The notes under the pieces: model-generated | What the model was told of the DNA's origin: nothing | Database searches by the model: none | What the model saw: the letters and a program-made list of their open reading frames with translations, nothing else | Position numbers and translations under genes: made by a program | Part shown: positions 45,539 through 55,294 of the stretch, piece after piece | Numbering within the stretch: the stretch's first letter is position 1 | Layout of the letters: each line of letters opens with the position of its first letter | Assembly: GCF_036556685.1 (NCBI RefSeq) | Contig: NZ_CP140614.1 | Location: 868,001-932,000 of the forward strand | Direction of reading: 5' to 3' | Length of the DNA: 64,000 bases | DNA from: Sulfurospirillum sp. 1612 | Lineage (GTDB): Bacteria; Campylobacterota; Campylobacteria; Campylobacterales; Sulfurospirillaceae

Positions 45539-46443
45539 TGCAAAATCAGATGATCCAAGAAGATGAGATTGATTTAAGAGAACTCTTTGCCACGATTTGG
45601 AAGGGGCGCGTGTGGATTGCTATTTTCGTGTTTGTCATTACGTCGTTGACAATAGTCTACACCCTCAGTGTTCCTAATCAATACACCATTAGTACCACAC
45701 TCGCACCACAAGAAGAGTCACATGGTGCAAATTTAGGAAGTTTGGGTTCGCTCGCTTCATTGGCAGGGGTCAATATTGGTGGCAGTTCCGGAGTGACACC
45801 TGATGTAGCATTTCAAGCATTATTGAGCAATTATGCTTTTATGCACACATTTATCAAAAATAGAAAAATTGATCTTATGGTGAAACGTGGTGATGCCCAT
45901 CATGATTATATTTTTGCACTAGGATTTGACGCACTTTATCGTTTACTTCATAGTAGTGCGCAACGAGATAAAATGACAGATTTTGAAATCTATAAATATC
46001 TGAAAAAAAGTATTGCGATTAGTTCTGATAAAAAAACCGGGATGATTACCGTCTCGGTGACATTACCATCAAGAGAGATGGCCATGTATGTTTTGGATCA
46101 TTTTTTGAGTGATACAACACACTATCTTATCAATAGAAATATAACAGATATTGATTTGCAAATATCAAAATATAAAGAAGAGCTAAGAAAGACAGAAAAT
46201 CTTGAGTTAAAAACAGAGCTGGCAAAATTAGTATCAAGTTTGGTGAAACAAAAAATTTACATCAATACCAGCAAATATTATAAAGTTAAAATTATCAGTA
46301 AGGCCTATATCCCTGATGTCAAAGATAAGGCAAAACCAAAAAGAGCTTTGATTGTCATTGTTAGTTTTGTGACATCTTTTATTTTGGCTATTTTTATCCT
46401 TTTTTTTGTACAATTTATCAAACGAGAAGGTTCTGATGTATAA
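45538..46443 (+). CDS. Wzz/chain-length determinant family protein
   Basis: A 301-residue inner-membrane protein with two helices (about 25-45 and 272-295) enclosing a periplasmic domain containing YTISTTLAPQEE, a Gly/Ser-rich loop and a helical hairpin (SKYKEELRKTENLELKTELAKL). The closing AKPKRALIVIVSFVTSFILA motif with Pro is typical of Wzz. I start at ATG 45538, which shares a base with the upstream stop (TAATG) and has AGGAG upstream, not at the longer 45451 frame. It works with the SLBB protein in polysaccharide length control or export. Confidence 0.88.
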   Translation: MQNQMIQEDEIDLRELFATIWKGRVWIAIFVFVITSLTIVYTLSVPNQYTISTTLAPQEESHGANLGSLGSLASLAGVNIGGSSGVTPDVAFQALLSNYAFMHTFIKNRKIDLMVKRGDAHHDYIFALGFDALYRLLHSSAQRDKMTDFEIYKYLKKSIAISSDKKTGMITVSVTLPSREMAMYVLDHFLSDTTHYLINRNITDIDLQISKYKEELRKTENLELKTELAKLVSSLVKQKIYINTSKYYKVKIISKAYIPDVKDKAKPKRALIVIVSFVTSFILAIFILFFVQFIKREGSDV

Positions 46444-46473
46444 GCCAAGAAATTTGTGAGGTTGTCAGTCATT

Positions 46474-47346
46474 ATGAAAATATTAGAAAATACACATAAA
46501 ATAGAATCAATCGGGTGTGTCGGACTGGTTAGTAAGCCTCATGATACAACCCTCAAAAAGTATTATCATGAGATACACGATGTGCTTGAAAAATATGGTG
46601 TCAAACTTTTGGTTGCTGAAGATAGCGCCAAAAACTTAGGATGCACGGGTGTAGATTTTAATGATATGTGCAAAAAAAGTGATTTTCTAATAGCACTCGG
46701 TGGTGATGGTACCTTGATTTCATTGTGTCGCCGAAGTTTTAATTACAATAAACCAATTTTGGGTGTTTATGCAGGGCAATTGGGATTTTTGACTGATATT
46801 AAAACAGATGAAATTGAAGAGTTTATTGATAATATGTTTTTGGGAAATTATCGAATTGATGAGAGAATGTTGCTCGAAATTTCTCTAGAACACAATAGCA
46901 AAACCAAAAATATTGTCGCTTTTAATGACGTCATTTTTGCGAGAGATAATGCCTCATCGATGTCAACCATAGCCGCTTCTGTCAATGATTATCTTATCAA
47001 TGTATATCGCGGAGATGGTTTGATTGTCTCAACACCTACGGGCTCAACTGCTTACAACATCTCAGCCGGCGGTCCGGTGGTGTATCCTTTGACAGAAGCG
47101 TTGATACTCACGCCCATCTGTCCACATTCACTGACACAGCGCCCGCTTGTCTTGCCTGTGAATTTTGAAGTGGAGTTTCAAAGTGATGATGATATTCTCA
47201 TCGTGATTGATGGACAAGATAGATACAAAATGCGAGATTTTGAAAAAGTCACCATTAAGATAGCGCAAAAGAGTGCGAAACTCATTCATACGCTAGAGCG
47301 CAATTATTTTAATACTTTACGAGATAAATTAAGCTGGGGAAACTGA
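46474..47346 (+). CDS. nadK: NAD kinase
   Basis: A 290-residue cytoplasmic kinase that makes NADP from NAD. GGDGT at 76-80 is the catalytic motif, followed by CRRSF, GQLGFLTDI, GDGLIVSTPTGSTAYNISAGGP and the C-terminal PRLVLP-like QRPLVLP block. Start choice: ATG 46474 fits family length; GTG 46456 adds six residues. The stop overlaps the recN start (TGATG), a common pairing in Campylobacterota. Confidence 0.95.
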   Translation: MKILENTHKIESIGCVGLVSKPHDTTLKKYYHEIHDVLEKYGVKLLVAEDSAKNLGCTGVDFNDMCKKSDFLIALGGDGTLISLCRRSFNYNKPILGVYAGQLGFLTDIKTDEIEEFIDNMFLGNYRIDERMLLEISLEHNSKTKNIVAFNDVIFARDNASSMSTIAASVNDYLINVYRGDGLIVSTPTGSTAYNISAGGPVVYPLTEALILTPICPHSLTQRPLVLPVNFEVEFQSDDDILIVIDGQDRYKMRDFEKVTIKIAQKSAKLIHTLERNYFNTLRDKLSWGN

Positions 47347-48884
47347 TGATAGAACGTCTTTATTTGAGGGAGCATTTTTCTTTTAAAGATTGTGAATTAC
47401 ACTTTGCTCCGGGATTGATTGCTTTTACGGGGCCTAGTGGTGCGGGGAAATCTGTATTGATGCAGGCCATTTTATCACTTTTTGGTTTTAGCGATGCAAA
47501 AGCATTGTTGATTGAAGCTACGGTCTTACACCAGTTGGATATGGAGGCGTATGGCATTGTGAATGAGCCAGCCAATGTTTTTAAGTTGATGCGCTCGAAA
47601 ACGACGCGATATTTTGTAAATTCTCAAAATATCTCTAAAAAGAGTATCAATGAACTCTCCAAAAATTTTCTTAGCTATTTGAGTGTCAAAGATAATGGTG
47701 AGTTTGAAAATGAAAGGCTCTTGGAGTTCTTAGATGCGATATGTACTCACAATCACCCGCCTCATAGGAAAAATTTGAAAGATTTTAAAGCAAAATATGA
47801 TGCCTACAAAACATTAGATAATGCACTCAAGACAATTCAAGAAAAAGAGAACAAAATCGAAGAACTCAAAGAATTTGCGAAGTTTGAGATTAATAAAATC
47901 AACGATATTGACCCTAAAATTGGTGAAGATGAAACGCTCATGTCTCTCAAAAAATCCTTGTCCAAAAAAGAGAAGATGCAAACGGCGCTTGATAGTGCTT
48001 ATGGTATCTTTGATTTTGAATCAAACGTGATAGAAGCCTTGCAACTGATAGAAACAGAGAGTACGTTTTTTGATGAGTGTATGAATGAGTTGAGAAATCA
48101 ATTTGAGATACAAAAAGACTTGTTGAATAATTTAGAAGATATTGATATAGAAACGATGTTAGATCGCATCGAAAAGATTGCCAGTTTGAAAAAACGTCAC
48201 GGTAGTATTGAAGCGGCACTTGCTTATAAAGAAGAGAAAATAAAAGAACTAGAAGCTTATGAAAATATCTCTTTTGAAAAACAAAATTTAGAAAAAAAAT
48301 ATGCCAAAGCACGCACCGAAGTTGAACATTTAGCCCAGCAACTATCCAAAACGAGAGGCGAGCAATTAGAGATTATGAACCAACGCATCAATCATTATTT
48401 GCAGATGCTTTATATGCCATCAGTGCGTGTGGAATCCCAGCAAAAAGAGTTGGATGATTATGGTATTGATGCTTTGGTTGTGAATCTTGGAAGCGTTGAA
48501 GTCAAAAAAATTAGCTCCGGTGAATACAACAGACTAAGATTGGCGTTTTTAGCAGCGAGAGAAGAGTTTCTAAGAAGCGATGGGGGTGTTTTGATTTTGG
48601 ATGAAATTGACTCAAATTTAAGCGGAAAAGAGTCAATGAGCGTGGCAAAAGTGTTGGAAGTTTTATCCCAAAAATATCAAATATTTGCGATTTCACATCA
48701 GCCACAACTCTCATCACGCGCGGATATGCATTTTTTGGTTTCCAAAGATGACCATGGTAGTCATGTGCGATTGTTGGATAAAGAAGAGCGTGTCGAAGAG
48801 TTGGCACGTATGGTCAGTGGTGAAAAAATCCATGAAGCAGCTTTAGAATTTGCAAGTTCACTGATGGCTGGAAATAAAGATTAA
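47346..48884 (+). CDS. recN: DNA repair ATPase RecN-like
   Basis: A 512-residue SMC-like protein of double-strand break repair. Walker A GPSGAGKS is at 29-36, a coiled-coil arm covers about 165-345, then come the signature SSGEYNRLRLAFLAAR and Walker B LILDEIDSNLSG, and finally an ISHQPQLSSRADMHFLV switch region. It is about 40 residues shorter than E. coli RecN, mainly in the arm, as in other Campylobacterota. Coupled to nadK; tatD follows after 17 bases. Confidence 0.92.
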   Translation: MIERLYLREHFSFKDCELHFAPGLIAFTGPSGAGKSVLMQAILSLFGFSDAKALLIEATVLHQLDMEAYGIVNEPANVFKLMRSKTTRYFVNSQNISKKSINELSKNFLSYLSVKDNGEFENERLLEFLDAICTHNHPPHRKNLKDFKAKYDAYKTLDNALKTIQEKENKIEELKEFAKFEINKINDIDPKIGEDETLMSLKKSLSKKEKMQTALDSAYGIFDFESNVIEALQLIETESTFFDECMNELRNQFEIQKDLLNNLEDIDIETMLDRIEKIASLKKRHGSIEAALAYKEEKIKELEAYENISFEKQNLEKKYAKARTEVEHLAQQLSKTRGEQLEIMNQRINHYLQMLYMPSVRVESQQKELDDYGIDALVVNLGSVEVKKISSGEYNRLRLAFLAAREEFLRSDGGVLILDEIDSNLSGKESMSVAKVLEVLSQKYQIFAISHQPQLSSRADMHFLVSKDDHGSHVRLLDKEERVEELARMVSGEKIHEAALEFASSLMAGNKD

Positions 48885-48901
48885 AGAAAAAGAGATATAT
48901 T

Positions 48902-49690
48902 ATGATTATAGATACACATTGTCATCTTGATGATGAGAGATACTACGAAGATTTGGATGAGGTGATTAAAAGAGCTGAAGCTCATAATGTCAAAGCCTTT
49001 TTGATACCAGGTGCCGATATCAAAGATTTGCAACATGCACGGGAGATTTCACACCAATATCCTAATATTTTTTATGCAGCAGGGGTACATCCTGATTGTA
49101 TTGATGGATATGATGAAACCGTATTGAGAACCTTTTTAGAAGACGAACGCTGTATTGCGGTGGGAGAGTGTGGATTGGATTATTTTAGACTTCCTGAGGA
49201 TGATGCCCAAAAAGCATTGATAAAGCAAAAACAAAAAGAGATTTTTGCCAAACAAATCCAACTGGCCAAAGAGTTGAATAAGCCATTAATCATCCATATT
49301 CGAGATGCAAATGACGATAGTCGTCACGTATTAGAAGAGAATGATGCGGGCAAAGTTGGAGGCGTTTTGCATTGCTACAATGCTTCAAAGCATTTGTTGC
49401 CATTGCATAAATTGGGTTTTTATTTTGGAATTGGAGGCGTTTTGACATTTAAAAATGCAAAAAATCTCGTCGCTATCGTACCTGAAATTCCCAAAGAGAG
49501 ACTGCTGATTGAAACCGATGCCCCTTATCTCACACCCCATCCTTATCGGGGTAAAAGAAATGAACCAGCTTATACAGAATTGGTCGTAGAGAAGCTCTCA
49601 CAAACACTAAATTTGAGTGTTCGTGAGATCGAAGATTTGACGACGCATAACGCTGCGCGACTTTTTAAAGCATTTTCAAGCCTAATTTAG
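48902..49690 (+). CDS. TatD-family metal-dependent DNase
   Basis: A 262-residue TIM-barrel hydrolase with metal ligands in IDTHCHLDD (HxH), GECGLDYFR, IHIRDAND and ETDAPYLTP. TatD/YcfH proteins act as 3'-5' exonucleases or DNases in DNA repair and RNA quality control. Its position after recN is suggestive of repair but may be incidental. RBS AAAGAGA is weak. Confidence 0.93.
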   Translation: MIIDTHCHLDDERYYEDLDEVIKRAEAHNVKAFLIPGADIKDLQHAREISHQYPNIFYAAGVHPDCIDGYDETVLRTFLEDERCIAVGECGLDYFRLPEDDAQKALIKQKQKEIFAKQIQLAKELNKPLIIHIRDANDDSRHVLEENDAGKVGGVLHCYNASKHLLPLHKLGFYFGIGGVLTFKNAKNLVAIVPEIPKERLLIETDAPYLTPHPYRGKRNEPAYTELVVEKLSQTLNLSVREIEDLTTHNAARLFKAFSSLI

Positions 49691-49709
49691 CTAAAATAAT
49701 ACATTTTAG
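49691..49709 (+). promoter_or_regulatory. Candidate -10 and inverted repeat before mltD
   Basis: CTAAAAT (49691-49697) and ATTTTAG (49703-49709) form a perfect 7-bp repeat; TAAAAT (49692-49697) within it could be the -10 box for the mltD-to-mrdA operon. No -35 is evident. Confidence 0.35.
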
Positions 49710-49732
49710 ACGCTGTGACGCAAAGGGGCCAG

Positions 49733-50947
49733 ATGCTTAGAATTATATTAGTTTTAGTCTTGTTGATACAAAGCAGTGACGCTTTTTTAGTGACACAAAA
49801 TAACTTCCAAGAGCAAGTAAAGGTATTAAAAAGTTTCGATATTGATTCTACTTTCTTAAAGGATAAAACGTTTATCTCGATGAAAGACAAAATGAACCGT
49901 TATCGGACAAAACACTTTCTAAAAGTCTTAGAAGAGGGCAATCGATTTGTTCCTTATTTGCGTAAACTTATCAATGATTCAGGTATCCCCAAAGCCTTTT
50001 TATATCTTGCGATGGCAGAATCAAATTTTGCACCTAATGCTTATTCTAAAGCCAAAGCAGTGGGCTTATGGCAATTTATGCCAGCAACAGCTAAGCATTT
50101 TGGTCTGAAGATTAATACGTATGTTGATGAGCGAAAGGACCCCATCAAATCCACCAAGGCAGCGATTAAATATTTGAAATATTTGCATAATATATTTGGC
50201 AAATGGTATCTTGCAGCCATTGCATATAATTGTGGTGAAGGCACACTGCTCAAAGCGATTAAGCGAGCAAAAAGTGATAATCTTAATGTCTTACTCAATG
50301 ATAGAAAACGATACCTTCCACGAGAGAGTCGTCTCTATATTCGCAAAATTGTCATGATGGAAAGTTTGGCTAATAGTGCAGATTTTATTATCGAAAACAA
50401 CTCTGATTATCTTCTAAATGGCGGCAGTGCTGAGACATTTGCAAAGGTTGAGGTCAAACAAGGGACTTCTTTGGGTGCGGTCGCTGCTAGTATCGGACTC
50501 TCCTTAAAAGAGATACGCTCTTATAATCCACAATTGCGTTACGATTTTGTGCCCCCTGCAAAAGGGAAATACACGATTTATTTGCCTTATAACAAACAAG
50601 CAGACTTTAAACAAAATTATAATCCAAAGAAAAGCAACAACAGATTTTTTGTCTATCGGGTGAAAAAGGGTGATTCCCTCCATAAAATCGCAAGACGCTA
50701 TGGTATTAATTATCACATTATTAAAGATTATAATCATTTAAAATCCAAATGGCTTCGTATCAAACAAGCGCTTATTATTCCAATCGTGAAGCCAAGTATG
50801 ATCAGCTATACCATTCGAAAAGGTGACACGCTCGGTAAAGTTTCCCATAAATTTAATGTGGCCATTAATACATTGATTCAGGCCAACAATAAAAGAAATT
50901 CGATAATTCGAGTAGGTGAAAAACTTGTCATACCTCAAATGCAGTAA
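49733..50947 (+). CDS. Membrane-bound lytic murein transglycosylase MltD-like with LysM
   Basis: A 404-residue periplasmic peptidoglycan lyase. The signal segment ([16 protein letters not shown]) lacks a lipobox. An SLT domain (about 75-215) has catalytic Glu E96 in [12 protein letters not shown], then [15 protein letters not shown] and IAYNCGEG. Two C-terminal LysM repeats follow ([17 protein letters not shown] and [16 protein letters not shown]). The start is ATG 49733 after AAAGGGG; the frame extends upstream to a GTG without an SD. It begins a run of envelope genes. Confidence 0.92.
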   Translation: MLRIILVLVLLIQSSDAFLVTQNNFQEQVKVLKSFDIDSTFLKDKTFISMKDKMNRYRTKHFLKVLEEGNRFVPYLRKLINDSGIPKAFLYLAMAESNFAPNAYSKAKAVGLWQFMPATAKHFGLKINTYVDERKDPIKSTKAAIKYLKYLHNIFGKWYLAAIAYNCGEGTLLKAIKRAKSDNLNVLLNDRKRYLPRESRLYIRKIVMMESLANSADFIIENNSDYLLNGGSAETFAKVEVKQGTSLGAVAASIGLSLKEIRSYNPQLRYDFVPPAKGKYTIYLPYNKQADFKQNYNPKKSNNRFFVYRVKKGDSLHKIARRYGINYHIIKDYNHLKSKWLRIKQALIIPIVKPSMISYTIRKGDTLGKVSHKFNVAINTLIQANNKRNSIIRVGEKLVIPQMQ

Positions 50948-51716
50948 ATTTTTTATTTTTTGTGTCACTTTAGTGATTTTCGCAGGGTGCAGTAGTCGAA
51001 ATTATACTTTTTCAAATGCTGCCTACAACCCAAATCGTGCTCCATCGCATAGTACGGTTATCAAAAATTCGTCGAGTATGCATAAAGCAACGATGCGTCC
51101 TTATCAAGTGGGGGGCAAGACGTATTACCCGACCAAGGTGAGTGTGGGCGATACTTACAGCGGTATTGCCAGTTGGTATGGCAAAGATTTTCACGGTCGC
51201 AAGACCTCAAATGGTGAATTTTACAATATGTATGCGATGACCGCTGCGCACAAGACATTGCCTATGAATACGATGGTCAAAGTAACCAATCTGTTAAACC
51301 ACAAAAGTGTCGTAGTCCGTATCAATGACCGCGGTCCTTTTGTCAAGACTCGTATCATCGATCTCTCTTATGAGGCGGCATTGCGTTTGGGTTATGCGAC
51401 TAAAGGAACGGCACCTGTTAGATTGCAAGTGATAGGATTTAGCGGGGTGATTAATACGAGCAACACACAAGTGCGTAGTGTTGATTTAAACAATTTCTAT
51501 GTCCAAATTGGTGCCTTTAGAAACCAAGCAGGCGCACAACGATATGCCAAAGAACACCGCAATGTATTAGGGGCATATCGTGCCATTGTAAAACGATCCT
51601 CATATCAAGGATTACCACTTTATCGTGTTTATTTAAGTGGTTTCAAAAGCGAAGAAGAGGCGCGAGATTTTATAGCTAAGGGGCTGTTTAGAGGCTCCTT
51701 TATTGTAGGAAATTAA
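50916..51716 (+). CDS. rlpA: Septal/lytic lipoprotein RlpA with SPOR domain
   Basis: A 266-residue lipoprotein (lipobox FAGC, Cys at about 25). The double-psi beta-barrel domain shows [37 protein letters not shown] and [19 protein letters not shown]; the C-terminal SPOR domain (about 190-265, [18 protein letters not shown]) binds denuded glycan at division sites. The GTG start at 50916 overlaps mltD by 32 bases; a TTG three codons later with AGGTGA is an equally good start. Paired with MltD it likely remodels septal wall. Confidence 0.93.
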   Translation: MKNLSYLKCSKFFIFCVTLVIFAGCSSRNYTFSNAAYNPNRAPSHSTVIKNSSSMHKATMRPYQVGGKTYYPTKVSVGDTYSGIASWYGKDFHGRKTSNGEFYNMYAMTAAHKTLPMNTMVKVTNLLNHKSVVVRINDRGPFVKTRIIDLSYEAALRLGYATKGTAPVRLQVIGFSGVINTSNTQVRSVDLNNFYVQIGAFRNQAGAQRYAKEHRNVLGAYRAIVKRSSYQGLPLYRVYLSGFKSEEEARDFIAKGLFRGSFIVGN

Positions 51717-51729
51717 AAAAGGTTTTATC

Positions 51730-52305
51730 ATGAAAACAGCATTAACAAGAACAACAAAAGAGACAGATATTACAATCAAAATCGATTTAGCAGGTGCAGG
51801 GCAATCTAACATTCATACCGGTATTGGCTTTTTTGATCATATGTTGGAGGCTTTTGCTAAACATTCATTAATCGACTTGGATATTCATTGCAAGGGTGAT
51901 ATTCATGTAGATTTTCATCACAGTGTCGAAGATGTTGGGATTGTGTTAGGCTCACTTTTAAAAGGATTGATTTATCCTTTGGAAAAGGTCGAGCGATTTG
52001 CTAATTCTGTTGTTGTGATGGATGAAGCTGCTGTGGAATGCGATATGGATTTAAGTAATCGACCGTATCTGGTTTTTGATTTAGATACAGATGGAAAGAT
52101 TGGTGATTTTGATGTAGAACTTTGTGAAGAGTTTTTTCGGGCAGTAGTGGTGAATGCCGGAATTAGCGCTCATATCATCAAAAAAAGAGGCAAAAACAGA
52201 CACCACATCGTCGAAGCGGCTTTTAAAGCATTTGCCGTGGCATTGAGACGTGCCATAGCCAAAAATGAACGTATCGGAATACCCAGTACCAAGGGAATCT
52301 TATGA
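51730..52305 (+). CDS. hisB: Imidazoleglycerol-phosphate dehydratase
   Basis: A 191-residue monofunctional enzyme of histidine synthesis. The manganese-binding motifs GIGFFDHMLEAFAKH, DFHHSVEDVGI and the C-terminal KNRHHIVEAAFKAF are intact. AAAAAGG precedes the ATG. It has no other his genes nearby; it is embedded in the envelope operon, as seen in other Campylobacterota. The stop overlaps kdsC (ATGA). Confidence 0.97.
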   Translation: MKTALTRTTKETDITIKIDLAGAGQSNIHTGIGFFDHMLEAFAKHSLIDLDIHCKGDIHVDFHHSVEDVGIVLGSLLKGLIYPLEKVERFANSVVVMDEAAVECDMDLSNRPYLVFDLDTDGKIGDFDVELCEEFFRAVVVNAGISAHIIKKRGKNRHHIVEAAFKAFAVALRRAIAKNERIGIPSTKGIL

Positions 52306-52796
52306 TTGAACTTTTGGTATTAGATGTTGATGGTTGTATGAGTGATGGCAAAATCATTTATGCAAGCAATGGTGAAGAATTCAAAAATTTTAACGTCAAA
52401 GATGGACTCGCCATTGTCTCTTGGATCAAGCTTGGGAAAAAAGTCGCAATTATCACCGGAAGACATTCGAGTATTGTCGATAAAAGATCCAAAGAGCTAG
52501 GTGTTCATTATCTCTATCAAGGGGTGAGCAATAAAAAAGAACAGTTAGAAGCAATCTTGGCACAAGAGGGTTTGGGTTTTGAACACGTTGCTGCGATTGG
52601 TGATGATCTTAACGATATTGCGGTGTTGTCTTTAGTGGGGAGATCATATTGTCCTAATAATGCGAATCACTATGCCAAAAATGCCGTCGATACTGTATTA
52701 AATTGCAATGGCGGTGAGGGCGCGGTGAGAGAAATGATTGAGGATATTTTAGAGCACGAACATTTGATAGAGGATTTTATAAAACTTTGGCAGTAA
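52302..52796 (+). CDS. kdsC: KDO-8-phosphate phosphatase KdsC
   Basis: A 164-residue HAD-superfamily phosphatase releasing KDO for lipopolysaccharide inner core. The nucleophile motif LVLDVDGCMSDG is at the N-terminus, followed by ITGRHSSIVDKRSKELG and GDDLNDIAVL. It overlaps hisB by four bases and the next gene (lptC) by ten. It is followed by the LPS transport genes, consistent with its role. Confidence 0.94.
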   Translation: MIELLVLDVDGCMSDGKIIYASNGEEFKNFNVKDGLAIVSWIKLGKKVAIITGRHSSIVDKRSKELGVHYLYQGVSNKKEQLEAILAQEGLGFEHVAAIGDDLNDIAVLSLVGRSYCPNNANHYAKNAVDTVLNCNGGEGAVREMIEDILEHEHLIEDFIKLWQ

Positions 52797-53311
52797 AATT
52801 CTTACGATATTTTTTAATAATATTTTTGGTGATTATGGTATTTTTATTGACGAAAAATCCCTATGCATTGCATTATAAGCCCAAAAAAGGAGAACAACCA
52901 AGTATTGAGCTGTTTGATGTCAAGGATTATGAAATCCTACCAACAGGAATCAACAGTATCGTTTTTTCAAAAAAAGTTGAGAAATATAAAGCCTATGATA
53001 AATTTTATCAGATTGATGTGCTGTATAAAGATAAGCTGAATCTCATCAGCACCTTGATTTCAGATAAGGCTCTCTTGCGAGATTCGATTCTTTATTTTAC
53101 TGAAAATGTCAAATATACCCGAAGCGATGACTTAGCACTCAATACCCAAAGTGTCCAGTACAATTTGAAAACAAAAGTGCTCAGCAGTAAAACTTCGTTT
53201 GAATTAATCAAAAAAGATATGAAAACGATAGGGGATTCATTTATCTACCAGATGCAAGAGGGTATAATTGAAGCCAAGAACGTCAAATCAACCATAAGGA
53301 TGGATAAATAA
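52787..53311 (+). CDS. lptC: LPS export protein LptC-like
   Basis: A 174-residue bitopic protein with an N-terminal helix (about 5-22) and a periplasmic beta-jellyroll pattern of short strands (IELFDVKDYEILPTGINSI to YQMQEGIIEAKNVKSTI). Sequence identity in LptC is low, so the call leans on position: between kdsC and lptA and with the right size and topology. The probable start is TTG 52787 inside the end of kdsC. It would receive LPS from LptBFG. Confidence 0.82.
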   Translation: MAVKFLRYFLIIFLVIMVFLLTKNPYALHYKPKKGEQPSIELFDVKDYEILPTGINSIVFSKKVEKYKAYDKFYQIDVLYKDKLNLISTLISDKALLRDSILYFTENVKYTRSDDLALNTQSVQYNLKTKVLSSKTSFELIKKDMKTIGDSFIYQMQEGIIEAKNVKSTIRMDK

Positions 53312-53770
53312 TTGAAATATTTACTTTTAGTTTTAGTAGCGACCTTATTAAGCGCCAGTGAAGTTCAAATTACTGCTGATAAATTTGTGGCCAATGAAGC
53401 CAAATTAATATCTACGTTTACAGGAAATGTTCATGTCACGAAAGGGAGTGACGATTTGAAAGCTGATAAAATTGTTATTGACTTTGACAAAGAGAAAAAA
53501 CCTATAAAATATACAGCAACTGGTCATGCAAAAGCACACATGACACTCAATAAAAAGAAATATTTTGCTAGTGGTAATGTTTTGATTTATGAGCCAAAAT
53601 TAGCACGCTATACTATCGAAAAAAATGCGTTTTTACATGAGCTGAGTACCGATAAAAAAGTTTACGGTGATGTGATTCATGTAGATCAGAACAAAGGGTA
53701 TTATGAAGTAGGTAGCAAGAAAAATGAGCCTGTGAAGTTTATCTTTAAAATTGAGGATAAGAAAAAGTGA
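53312..53770 (+). CDS. lptA: LPS transport periplasmic protein LptA
   Basis: A 152-residue OstA-N-domain protein with a signal peptide (YLLLVLVATLLSA). The mature start VQITADKFVANEAKLISTFTGNV and LKADKIVIDFDKEKK are typical of the beta-jellyroll that bridges the periplasm in LPS export. The start is TTG 53312 directly after the lptC stop (TAATTG) with AAGGATGG upstream. Coupled both ways: the stop overlaps the engB GTG (GTGA). Confidence 0.9.
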   Translation: MKYLLLVLVATLLSASEVQITADKFVANEAKLISTFTGNVHVTKGSDDLKADKIVIDFDKEKKPIKYTATGHAKAHMTLNKKKYFASGNVLIYEPKLARYTIEKNAFLHELSTDKKVYGDVIHVDQNKGYYEVGSKKNEPVKFIFKIEDKKK

Positions 53771-54372
53771 TACAAATAGTAGAGGCACATTTTGTTACTT
53801 CAGCCCAGGGTGTCAAAGACTCCTTGCCTGATGGCGTGAGTGAAGTCGTATTTTTGGGTAGGAGTAACGTCGGTAAGAGTTCAATCATCAATGCATTTGC
53901 TAATAAAAAAGGATTGGCCAAGAGTTCTGCAACACCAGGGAAAACGAGATTAATAAACTTTTTTGATATTAAGTTTATGAAAGATAAAGAACCTTTTATG
54001 TGCCGATTTGTCGATTTACCAGGATTTGGCTATGCTAAAGTATCAAAAACTTTAAAAAATGAGTGGCAAAAACATTTGACTGATTTTTTAGAATCACGAC
54101 ATTCAATTCGCGTCTTTGTGCAACTTCTCGATTCCAGACATCCACATCTTGAGATTGATGAGAATGTCAATGATTACATTCAATCTCTTTTAAAACCTGA
54201 TCAAAAATTGATTCAAATTTTTACAAAAGCTGACAAGTTAAATCAAAAAGAAAAAAGTGCGTTAAAGCGAGAGTTTCCCGGTGCCATACTCGTCTCTAGT
54301 AGTCAAAAAACCGGAATCAATCAAGCACTTGAAACACTGTTTGATTCTATTTTTCCAGCAAGGCAATCATGA
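53767..54372 (+). CDS. engB: Ribosome biogenesis GTPase EngB/YsxC
   Basis: A 201-residue GTPase for late 50S assembly. P-loop GRSNVGKS is at 31-38, ATPGKTRLINFF is switch I, DLPGFGYAKVS is G3, and TKADKLN is G4. GTG start overlaps the lptA stop. It has normal length with no fusion. Its placement after lptA is common in Campylobacterota. Confidence 0.95.
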   Translation: MIQIVEAHFVTSAQGVKDSLPDGVSEVVFLGRSNVGKSSIINAFANKKGLAKSSATPGKTRLINFFDIKFMKDKEPFMCRFVDLPGFGYAKVSKTLKNEWQKHLTDFLESRHSIRVFVQLLDSRHPHLEIDENVNDYIQSLLKPDQKLIQIFTKADKLNQKEKSALKREFPGAILVSSSQKTGINQALETLFDSIFPARQS

Positions 54373-54830
54373 TGATTACATATACCAAAGGAACGCTTAA
54401 AGACATCGAAGCCATGCAAGCACTTGTTGCCCCAGAAGTTAAAAGCGGTATTATTTTAGAACGAAACAATGATGAGATAGCGACCAATATTAGGTCTTAT
54501 ATCTTAGCAAAAGAATCAGGGGTATTGATTGGTTTTGGCGCTTTACATTTTCACACAAAAGAGTTAGGTGAAGTGAGAAGTCTGATTGTATCGGATACCT
54601 CACGGGGTAAAGGCGTTGGTAAAAATATCGTCAATACCATTTTGGAAGAAGCCGCTGCTCTTGAGGCACAAAAAGTATTTGCGCTGACCTATAAAAAAGC
54701 TTTTTTTGAGACTTTGGGTTTTGTGGAAATTCCCAAAGAAGAGTTGCCTGCTAATAAAGTATGGACCGATTGCATTAAATGCAAATTCTTTCCAATTTGC
54801 GATGAGATAGCCTTAATCAAAAACATATGA
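54369..54830 (+). CDS. GNAT acetyltransferase, N-acetylglutamate synthase-like
   Basis: A 153-residue GNAT-fold enzyme. The acetyl-CoA site is VRSLIVSDTSRGKGVGKNIV (R/Q-x-x-G-x-G/A), followed by VFALTYKKAFFETLGFVEI. The C-terminal WTDCIKCKFFPICDEIAL resembles the Cys-containing tail of short N-acetylglutamate synthases (ArgA type) that start arginine synthesis. No other arg genes are near. The assignment is good for GNAT, moderate for ArgA. It overlaps engB (ATGA) and the next gene. Confidence 0.8.
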   Translation: MMITYTKGTLKDIEAMQALVAPEVKSGIILERNNDEIATNIRSYILAKESGVLIGFGALHFHTKELGEVRSLIVSDTSRGKGVGKNIVNTILEEAAALEAQKVFALTYKKAFFETLGFVEIPKEELPANKVWTDCIKCKFFPICDEIALIKNI

Positions 54831-55294
54831 TCCAAAAAGAAAAAATATTTGATTTTCGGCTGGTACTTTTTAGTATTGTCCTTGTACTGATTCAAATATT
54901 TTCGAGTATGTATCAATTTTTCCCTACTTTTGTGGGGGTATTTTTTTGTTATGTGCTCTTAGAGATTGATAAAAAAGAGAAATTTCTTTATGTCTTTTTG
55001 AGCTTTTTATATCTAAGTTTTTATGAATTAAACAAAGGATTTTCCCTTTTCTCATATATTGTTTTAGCATTACTTTTTTATTATGTATTTGCTGAGCGGA
55101 TTAAAAGTTATTTTACTTGTAAAAATTGTATTTTATTTATTTATGTTTTCGTGGCCTATATTGGACACTTTTTTTTAAATGAGCTTATTTCATATGCTCT
55201 ACACAAGCCCCATCCGAGTTTTTCTATGGAATATTTTTATTATATAGGATTTGATTTTATTATTTGTAGTATTTTCTTTAGGTCAAAAGTATGA
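54827..55294 (+). CDS. MreD-like hydrophobic membrane protein
   Basis: A 155-residue integral membrane protein with about five helices and little polar sequence between them, rich in Phe, Tyr and Leu. There is no diagnostic motif; its size, topology and position immediately before the PBP2 gene (ATGA overlap on both sides) point to MreD, the rod-shape accessory protein that usually precedes mrdA. Codon use is AT-richer than its neighbours, as expected for a very hydrophobic product. Confidence 0.65.
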   Translation: MIQKEKIFDFRLVLFSIVLVLIQIFSSMYQFFPTFVGVFFCYVLLEIDKKEKFLYVFLSFLYLSFYELNKGFSLFSYIVLALLFYYVFAERIKSYFTCKNCILFIYVFVAYIGHFFLNELISYALHKPHPSFSMEYFYYIGFDFIICSIFFRSKV

